A stretch of 64,000 nt of DNA from Malachius bipustulatus. Its lineage: Eukaryota; Arthropoda; Insecta; Coleoptera; Melyridae. A program made the translations under genes and the position numbers. The DNA lies in the NCBI GenBank assembly GCA_910589415.1, contig OU342637.1:42686162-42750161 (forward strand), read 5' to 3'. Under the pieces are notes generated by a model. The model had not been told where the DNA came from, made no database searches, and worked only from the letters and a program-made list of their open reading frames with translations. Shown here piece after piece: positions 36,801 to 45,800 of the stretch (positions are counted from its first letter, which is position 1; each line of letters begins with the position of its first letter).

Positions 36801-39800
36801 GGAAAAATTATTTACTTGGTGTGAGTTGAATAGGATTAAAGTTAATTTTCAAAAGACAAAATTAATTCATTTTTCAAATAATAATAGAAATAAAAATACA
36901 ATTCAATTAAATAATAAATTCAATATTGAAAACGTAGAATCTTTAAAATTATTAGGTTTCAATTTAGATAGAGTTCTTAATTGGAAATTACATATTAATA
37001 CAATATCAAAAAAACTGTGCAAAGTTTGCTTCCAACTTCGATTTTTAAAGAATAAAGGATTAAAATTAGGAATTTTAAAAACAGTGTATTATTCAAATTT
37101 TTATTCTATTTTAAAATACGGAATAATACATTGGGGGAATTCTTTTGATTGGTTAATTATTTTCAAAATTCAAAAAAATTGCATAAGAATACTAGGCAAT
37201 GTTAATCGCATGACATCTTGTAAAAAATTATTTAAAAATTTAAAAATTTTATCATTTCCAAGTCTATTTATATACGAATGTCTCTGTTTTGTACATAAAA
37301 ATAAAAATTTGTTTACTTTTTTCAATTCTAATACCAGAAAATTCTAATAAAATTATTTTAAACAAACATAATACCACTCATTATGAATTATCTTCTGAAT
37401 ACATATGTGCCAAAATTTATAATCATTTACCAAATAATTACAAAAAGTATAATTTAAAAAAATTTTCAAAAGAAATTAAAAATATTTTATTACAAAAATG
37501 CTACTATAGCTTAAATGAATATTTGAACAATTCTTTGGATTTATAATTTCATAACTTTATTTCATAATTTCATAATTTTATAACTTTATAACTAATTTTA
37601 CAATTTATTATTTTCCACAAAAAATACAATAATATGTATTTATAATACGGAAATAAATGTTATTATTATTATTATTATTATTATTATACAGAATGCTGAA
37701 TTATTCCCCAGAGTGTCTATTTTTTTAACACCGATGTCCTTATACCCCTTGAAGTCTTTCAGGTCATTGAGGTAGTCCCAGATATCTTCATCAGAGACAT
37801 CTTTTCCGACTATTCTGCCAACGTAAATCCATTTCCTCTTAATCGCACCTGTAATCTTGCCAGTTTTCTCGCTGTTCTTTCCTGTAGCAATTTTTGTTTC
37901 TGATATCTTGCTTTTCATCTGCTTTTTCCTTTGGCTCATGACTGAGAATTATCTTCATTGGAGCTACTTATCGACCTGCCCATTTTTAATGGGTTTTTGT
38001 TACCATTTTCTTTTGTTAAATTGATCACATTGTTCATAATGGCATTCTGGTTTGTTAGCAAATCCTCAATATTGCCTGGTGGCTGATACCTCAGATCTGC
38101 ATTTTTCATTTTTCTCGTTGAAGACTGAACAATCTTGCTGTATGTGGGCACTGATTCTTTACCGTGTGTTACTGTACTTTCTAATCTTCCATTTACTCTC
38201 AAAATCTGATCAATTTTGATTTACTCTCAAAATTTGATCCTGAAACCTGTGCTTGGCCGGTATTCAAAGTCGCTACACTATATTTTCATGATTCTGCTCT
38301 TCAATTTCAGAACCCGGATTTCTGTGGAGGATATTCCCAAACATCTTGCACAGTATGGTTCGCTGCAGAAATCGCAAGGAATTAATGCCACCTCCTCCTT
38401 GAGGTTCTCTTTCCTGGTTTTGCAGGAGACACACTCCATATCTCTGCACGCACCACACGTCCTTTACACCTTAACACTTCCCATCCATATACCGAGGAAT
38501 GCAATTCAAGCAGTCACATCAACACCACCGACATCCAAAAGTCACCAGAAACCAGGAAACAGCAACCAAAGAGGCAACACTGTCAGATCAGAAGCTCAGC
38601 AACCAGTGTTTATTTATTTATGATTGCCAGATAACTGTTTTTTTCTTTATTTATTTATTTATCAGCTGGTGTATAAATGTTCACAATTTAAACTTGTTAT
38701 CACCCTACACTTTATCTCTCTTATCCGAGTAGTTCACAAAAAATAGCTTTCAGTTTCCAGCAAGAAAGTCTATCAATCACTGTTTTCACCAATAATTAGC
38801 AAACTACAACTAGAATAAAAACCTCCATTGTGTAGACTGCATATTCAGCTTCAAGTCAACATCACTTTTACATTTTTACTTCGCTTTTTAACCATACAGT
38901 TTATCAAAAACACTCCAGCTGAAAACTCACTTGTTTTCACTCCAACCAACCAACTTGATTTGGTTTATTCTAACATCGGATGTGAGATGGTCGCTGATAG
39001 TGAGATATTGGTCCCTCTGGATGCTGGGCACCGTAACTTTCCACCGTGGTTTACTGGGGACATCATTGCAAATATCGCGCAGAAAGCCAAGCATCGTGCA
39101 AGGTACAGGGGTAGTGGTTCGGAATATCACCAAAACGCTTTCAGAACACAGCGTGCCACAAAAAAAACACAGATATCCATAGCTTATGATAACTACCTGA
39201 ACAGTGTTCAGGATTCTATAGGCTCCGATGCAAAAAAGTTTTGGAGTTTCATCAACAATAGAAAAAGATGCAGTCGCATACCTTCTTCCATGACCACACC
39301 AGATGGTGAGACTTGTGACACTCCCCAACTGATTGTGAACAGCTTCAGTGAATATTTCAAGAGCGTCTACCTCCCTTTTACTGACAGAACCTCTACAGTA
39401 CCTATTCGTGAATCATCTGAATGAAATTATTCTCATTCAGTAAACTCCTCAAATTTCTCTTTCCGACATAATCAAATCCTCCAGAAAGCTTAAGGATAGA
39501 ATGACTGCGGGACCTGACCAGGTACCGTCTTTCCTGGTCAGAGACTGCGTGCATCCCCTGTGCACGATATTCAACATGTCACTTAAAACCGAATTGTTTC
39601 CAGCTGTCTGGAAGGTTGCGAAGGTGTGTCTAGTCTTTAAGTCAGGCAAGGTCTCCCTAATCTCTAATTATCGCATTATTATTGAACTTTGCTAAAGTGT
39701 TTGAGGGGGCCATATATAATTTAATATATCCATCCGTAAGGACACAAATAACATCATATCAGCACGGCTTCATGGAAAAAAGATCCACGGTCACGAAGTT

Positions 39801-42800
39801 AACTTGCTTTTCCCAGTTTGTGTCCGGTGTTCTGGACAGGAAAGGTCAAGTAGACGTACTATACACAGATTTCTCGAAGGCATTCGATCGCATAGACCAC
39901 TCTGTTCTCATCGAAAAATTACCGGGTTTTGGTTTCGCACATTCCCTTGTGAAGTTCTTTGAATCCTACCTCTCAGACAGATCTCACTATGTGTATTGTA
40001 GTGATTATAGATCTCTTGAGTTTGTACCCACTTCGGGTGTTCCGCAGGGATCGAATTTGGGCCCATTACTATTTTTGCTTTTTATCAACGACTTGAGTTC
40101 GGTAATCAATAGCAATCATCCGTTTTTTGCTGACGACCTAAAGATCTTTTCCAAAATTACAAACCCCAGTGACTGCGTAGACCTTCAGCTTTGATCTGGA
40201 TTGAGTCAGCAGTGGTGTCAACGTAATAATCTCTTATTGAATGCATCTAAGTGCTGGGTGGTTACATATACTAGGAATTTATCTTCGATAGTATACCCGT
40301 ATGCAATCGATACGTCACTGCTGTCTCGTAGCAGTTTGATCAAGGACCTAGGAGTGTGGTTTGATTCTAAACTTACATTTTTGATAGTCACATTGACTCA
40401 ATGATTGCCTCCTCCATTAAAATGTTGGGCTTCATAGTTAGGAACTGCAAGTCATTTAATAATATATCGGTGCTTAAGACCTTGTACTACGCATATGTTC
40501 GATCCCGGCTAGAATATGGAAGTCTGATCTTTTACCCACACTATGAGGTACACCAAACTAGAATTGAATCTGTTCAAAGAAGGTTTCTTAAATATCTGAA
40601 ATTTAAAGTGGACGGAATCTACCCACCAACTGGCTTTGATCATTGTACTCTTTTGAACACCTTTGGTTTCCACAGTCTCGAACTAAGAAGAAAGCTGTTG
40701 TGTGTTACATGCTTGTTGAACGAACCTATATCTAAAATCTCCTATTTATGTAATGTGTACTACATTCAACAATATCAGTCATGCTTGTGATATATTTTTT
40801 GATAGCTTGGGGAAGTTGATTGGTATAGCTGCTGATTTACTTTGAGGGTTGTGTTGTTTGTTGGATAAGATGTCTTGACCGCGTTTGTATCTCTGTACTT
40901 ATATATTTATTACTTTATATTTGTTACTTTGAATTTATTACTTGAGTTGTTTTAATTGGAATGGTATTGCAATTGTAAAATTCTGTTTGGTTGTCCTGTA
41001 ATTGGGTATCTACCTGTTGGGCAATAAAGACTTATTATTGTTATTATTATTATTATTATTTTAGATTTCAGTGTTAGAGTGTTGATTTTTTTATTTGCAG
41101 ACATATCGAATATTGTACCTACTAAAAATAATTTGATGCTCACAGCTCACAGTTGGAGAGTTTAGAATTGACTAAAATTGAATCCGAACAGGACTATACA
41201 GGAAGTGCATAAGTACCTACAGACAGTTTTCATTGCCGCAATAAAAATTCCGAGAAGTGAGAGTAGGATAGACGCGCGAGAACATGCGGAGGTAAAGAGT
41301 AAAGGGCGGCGACGTCGGTCCGCTTCCGTCTTATGCAGGTGAAATTGCGTGCATAAGGTTAAAAAACGTGTTCTGTCTCCGCGTTACGCAGTTTCCGGCT
41401 TGAGCAGTGTAAGTTAACTTGTAATGTGTATAGCTTAATTCTGGACCGGGAGAAATTTCCGTGATAGACAGATTTCTGCCTTATTCAGTGTTCGTCTTAT
41501 CCAGGTTTGACTGTACTGTTAATCTCGAAGGTTTTCCTTGCCCTGAAAGTGAAGAAAAAAGTAGAAATTCGACCGTTGTGTCAAAGAGGCCTTAGTTGTG
41601 ACCTTAATATTAGTTTGCAATGGCTGTTTTTAGCTTCTTACCCACCCAGCACTCCTATTTCGCTCCTCGGTCCCGAAAAAATTGATGAAACTTAGGAGCC
41701 GCGGATGTAAATAATTACCGAGAAAGCTAGTCGCACACAACATTTCTTTGTCATAGTCATCTTTTATAAATAGTGTCGCGCGTGGCGCGTGACGTAGCTG
41801 TTATTTTGTATATAGGGGGTAAATGGGAACACAGAGTACAAAATACATCCAATTTATTTAACTTAAAAAATAATACAATTACCTCTGCTCGGGGAGGTTC
41901 CTACTAATTTATTATAGCCCTGACTAATATTAGGACAATTGTTATAATTCAAAAGGGAGCAGTACCACAACACTGAGTGTCCTGGAATGTCAGCACCCTG
42001 AGATTACCCTATTCTCAGGGTAATTTGTGCCCGTTCGCCGGCTTGTCCGGAGTGGAGACCAGATGATTCAATTCTCAGTTTTGGGGGATCTGATTCAAGT
42101 ATATGTCCAAAAGGGCAAAGACACAACACACCAACTTAACTAACTCCTTTCGCGAGCTTCCTGGATCCGACTGCTGCGGAGTCCCCCCGGGTCAGAACTT
42201 TCCAGGTCAGAACCTCCGCCGGGTCAGCACTCCCGAGGCGCGACCGACGAAACCTTTTATTACTTCCCCCCCGTCATTCCGTCCGTCGCCCTCGTTTCTG
42301 GTGTGGGGTCGGTCACTTTGCTAGATCAAAGTCCACGTGCGAGCTCTAAAAGTGCAAGTCTGCATTTCTAAATTCTGGCACGGCCTTGTTACACTGCCTT
42401 CGATTACTTGCTTGTAATAATAACATATTTCCAAAATATGGCTCGTGTCTTGAGTAATTGCAAGCTTGCACGTTGATAGAAATAACAAATAAACTTTGCG
42501 GTAAGTAGTTCGTGTGTTGGCCTGAATAACTTTCAATTTGTTGTTGTTACACAGGGTGAGTCCCCTAAGGTGGAAAGCTCGATAACACCTACACCATTAA
42601 AGATATCGAAATGAACCGAAAAGTGCTGTAAATGGGAGGGTAAAGTACAGTTTGTAAAATTATTTTCAGATATACAGGTGGCCCAATATCGCTGTACGCC
42701 ATACAACTTTGTTATTTTAAATAGGACACTCTCTATATTATTACATTTGCATATTGCTTGAGAAGTCAAAAAGAATGGTTTGTAAAGTTGAAGTTTGTAA

Positions 42801-45800
42801 TGAGCGATTTCTGAGTTATAAACAAATGAAAATCGCCATTGAGATACAGCATTGAATATGTCTCTCTGTTCTCGTTCAGTTTAGAGTGGTATTACCGAAT
42901 TATATTTGTTGAAACTTATATGGTTGAGTAAAGTAATCTTCACAGATTTTGATCAGCTGTGGTCTGGTTCTGATTTACTATTGTGAAATAAGTTATTTTG
43001 GATATTTGAAATTGGTCCATTCAGTGTTTTATCAGATCATTATCCTGAGTTGATAAACTTTTTACTGCTTGAAGATAACATTTATTGCAGCTTGGAGGTA
43101 GCCTGTTAATGAAACTCGAAGTTTCCAGTTTGATATCATATTATCAATTAAGGTGACAACTCTTCTGCAATTAATGGTTTTGTATAATTTGTGAAGAAGG
43201 CCATCTTTCCAAACAGTATCATATGCGAATGTTAGATCAATTATCAAGGCAATTCCTGTTTTCAGTTGTTTTTGAAAACCTGTTTCAATGTGAGTAGTGA
43301 GTGATAATACTTGATCACAACAGTTTCTGTTTGGACGAAAACCAGCTTGTTCTTGGGGAAGCATACCATTTATCAAAGGAGAAATTCTGTTGTAGATCAT
43401 CCTCTCCATCACCTTATAACATACACTTAGCAATGATATAGGCCTATAATTGCTTGGATCATCTGCTATTCTCCCTGGTTTCAAGATTGCAATAACCTTT
43501 GACTGTTTAAACTCGGTAGGTAACTTCCCCGAAAGTAATATGTCATTGAAGAAGGACAGTAACCAATTTTTTGCAAAATTTCCCATGTGTTTCAAAAATT
43601 CTAGGTAAATTCCATCAAAGCCAGTAGCTTTTCTGATTTTAGTTAACTTGATGGCTGCTTTCAGTTCTTCAAAGGTGATGGTAAATTCAAATAGGTTGTC
43701 CTATTTCATCGGAAATCTCTGTTTGCTTCTTTTGTTTTTGTATAGTCCTTTTTATTTTATTAAATTCAGATAAGAGAGATAAAGACGAAATATTAGTTCG
43801 CTTTGCAAATGATCCACAAACAAGCTTACAGCGACTGTCTGCAACCACAGGGATCAGTAAGACTTCAATTTTTAAAGTATTGCACGCAGAAAATTTCCAT
43901 CCCTTCCATTTTACATCTGTACAGAATTTATTGCCTGTGGATCTTCCATTAAGATATCAGTTTGCTCGAAATATTCGGAACATACAAGATAATGACCACT
44001 CGTTTGTCAATAGGATACTTTTTACAGACGGAAGCTACATTTTTACTCGTCTCGATATCTACAATTTGAGAAACAATCATTTTTAGGGATTTGCAAGTAC
44101 CTACTTATAAAACAAGGGAAAGGCATTTTCAGCATGAATTCAAAATTAATGTTTGGTGTGGACTTATTGGAAACCATTTTTTACCACTAAATTTGAGACA
44201 AAACATGTGGTACATGCAGGACGGGGCTCCACCACATTACACAATGCGAGTACGAAACTACTTGAACACCCTGTTTCCTGAACGTTGGACTGGTCGTGGT
44301 AGTCAGTTTCCATGGCCACCACGCAGTCCAGATTATAACCCTTTGGATTTCAGTATATGGGGCAGCATGAAAGAGCTCGTTTACAAAAACTATATGAATA
44401 CTCGAGCCCAACTTTGGCAAGAAATCAGAGCTGCAAGAGAGTTTTCTGATCCGATAGTATTGTTTAATACGAGACGTTCTTTCATGAATCAAAATGTACC
44501 TAATTAGGCATAGATTGCAAACTAGAATTAACCAAAAATAAACCGAGCCATACAGAAACAATAGAAAAAAACTGAATGGCACCTACCTGGTGTCCGGGTC
44601 GTATGGAGCTTGACTGGATGAGTGTTTTCTGGAGTCACTAGTATTCTGGCGGGATGATTTCATAGACACAAAATTTCGGAATAGGTAATCTAATGAGTAA
44701 TTACACTTGGACTAACGATAGGCGAGAGATTTTTCGAATGTAATGATACTGTGCCGGGTTGGGTCTCCGCCGAGAGGCCTTCTTCTTCTTCTTTTCATGA
44801 GGAGCGGGGATATCTCCTCTTATCTTCTCGGCGCCATTCGGAGATCGAACCTGTATGGCTTTTGATTTACCGCGAATTTACGAATTTAATTTTCAAAGAA
44901 ATAAACAATACTAATTGCCTGTACACGCATTGATACAAGTATCCAGGTTAATGGCGGACATATTGAACAATTATTATAAAATAGCATTACATTTTTGTTG
45001 GTTCACTCTCCATTTTTAATTAAATTTTATTAAGTTGTTCTTCAATGTTTTCTTGAATGAAAGTTAGCAATTGGATAGTGTTTGCTTTTTTAATATGTCA
45101 AAGTGAAAAATGTTTAATTGCCAAAATGCTGGATATTAACTGCGTTAAGATTTCTGATAATAAAAAAATAGAAATAATGCAGGAGATTATTAAAACGTGA
45201 TTATCTCGAAAACCACTAACTTTTGAGACGGACAATTGGTGTACCTTTTTTTGTAAAGAATGATGTAGTTTTCACAATAAAATGCGCGATAGCCTGAAGG
45301 ATAAAAAAGTTATGTGTTCATTTACGTCGTCAACATGACCTAAGTGGCTACTTTTGTACTCTATAAAATACATCGAAACGGATGTCAAATTATCATTTCT
45401 CATACCGTAAAACATCTATCCCTAAGTTTTCACGTTCGTAACTTTACAATTTTTCAAGATATTTTGAAAAGCAAATTTTTTAATCTCAACTTTGCCACCC
45501 TGTATCTGTTCTATTATCAAGATTTTGTTAGAGCAAGTAGTGTCAGATCGTAATATTTTTATACCAAGAATCTCTCATTTCACCACGGACCATTACTTAC
45601 GAGACACCCTGTACATAAATCAGCCTAATAATGATTGTAAATAGTAAGTAATAGTAAATAGTAAAAATAAAACATCGAATGTTGTCTATTTTATAAAAAA
45701 TGTCACATAGTGCCGAGTCCTGTAATGAACTTTGCATTATGCCTTTATGTCATTGTCCCGCACACTTTTATAAATGGTGAGAAATCTTATAGCTTGCGTA

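Larger units (their letters stand above)
36380..38439 (-). pseudogene. LINE-A ORF1, split by a + strand LINE
   Basis: The start ATG is at 38439 ([20 protein letters not shown]...), with a C-x2-C ... C-x2-C-x4-C-x2-C zinc finger in the first ~45 codons. An in-frame TAG follows near 38278, then a second open stretch (37936-38202) and, after a frameshift, 37687-37939. That stretch includes [20 protein letters not shown], the RRM-like C-terminal fold of Jockey/CR1 ORF1 proteins. It is broken after NNSAF by the LINE at 36486-37686. The tail resumes at 36380-36480 with [20 protein letters not shown] and a stop. ORF1 proteins bind element RNA. Confidence 0.75.
32541..38830 (-). mobile_element. LINE-A: Jockey/CR1-type non-LTR retrotransposon (decayed)
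   Basis: The - strand order is ORF1 (zinc finger, then [12 protein letters not shown]-binding-like fold), ORF2 endonuclease, reverse transcriptase, and a 3' UTR ending in an (ATTCT)n tail at 32541-32557. It is interrupted by a + strand LINE in ORF1 (36486-37686), a 149-bp MITE in the ORF2 C-terminus (33495-33643) and a hAT-type MITE in the 3' UTR (32627-33213). Several frameshifts make it inactive. Its 5' limit near 38830 is approximate because another LINE starts there. Confidence 0.82.
32129..41513. mobile_element. Pogo/Tigger-like DNA transposon, heavily invaded
   Basis: The ends CAGTCAAACCTGGATAA and its exact complement TTATCCAGGTTTGACTG are flanked by TA at 32127-32128 and 41514-41515. 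These ends and the TA duplication are typical of the pogo branch of Tc1/mariner. A CENP-B-type helix-turn-helix fragment on the - strand near the left end confirms the family. Most of the transposase is gone. The span is filled by LINE insertions (32541-41065), leaving about 0.85 kb of original element. Confidence 0.8.

Noticed and set aside
42861..43700. LINE-D as the same family as LINE-A
   Set aside because: Its EQAGFR and AYDTVWK motifs differ clearly from the HGFL...DFSKAFD pattern of LINE-A, -B, -C and -E.
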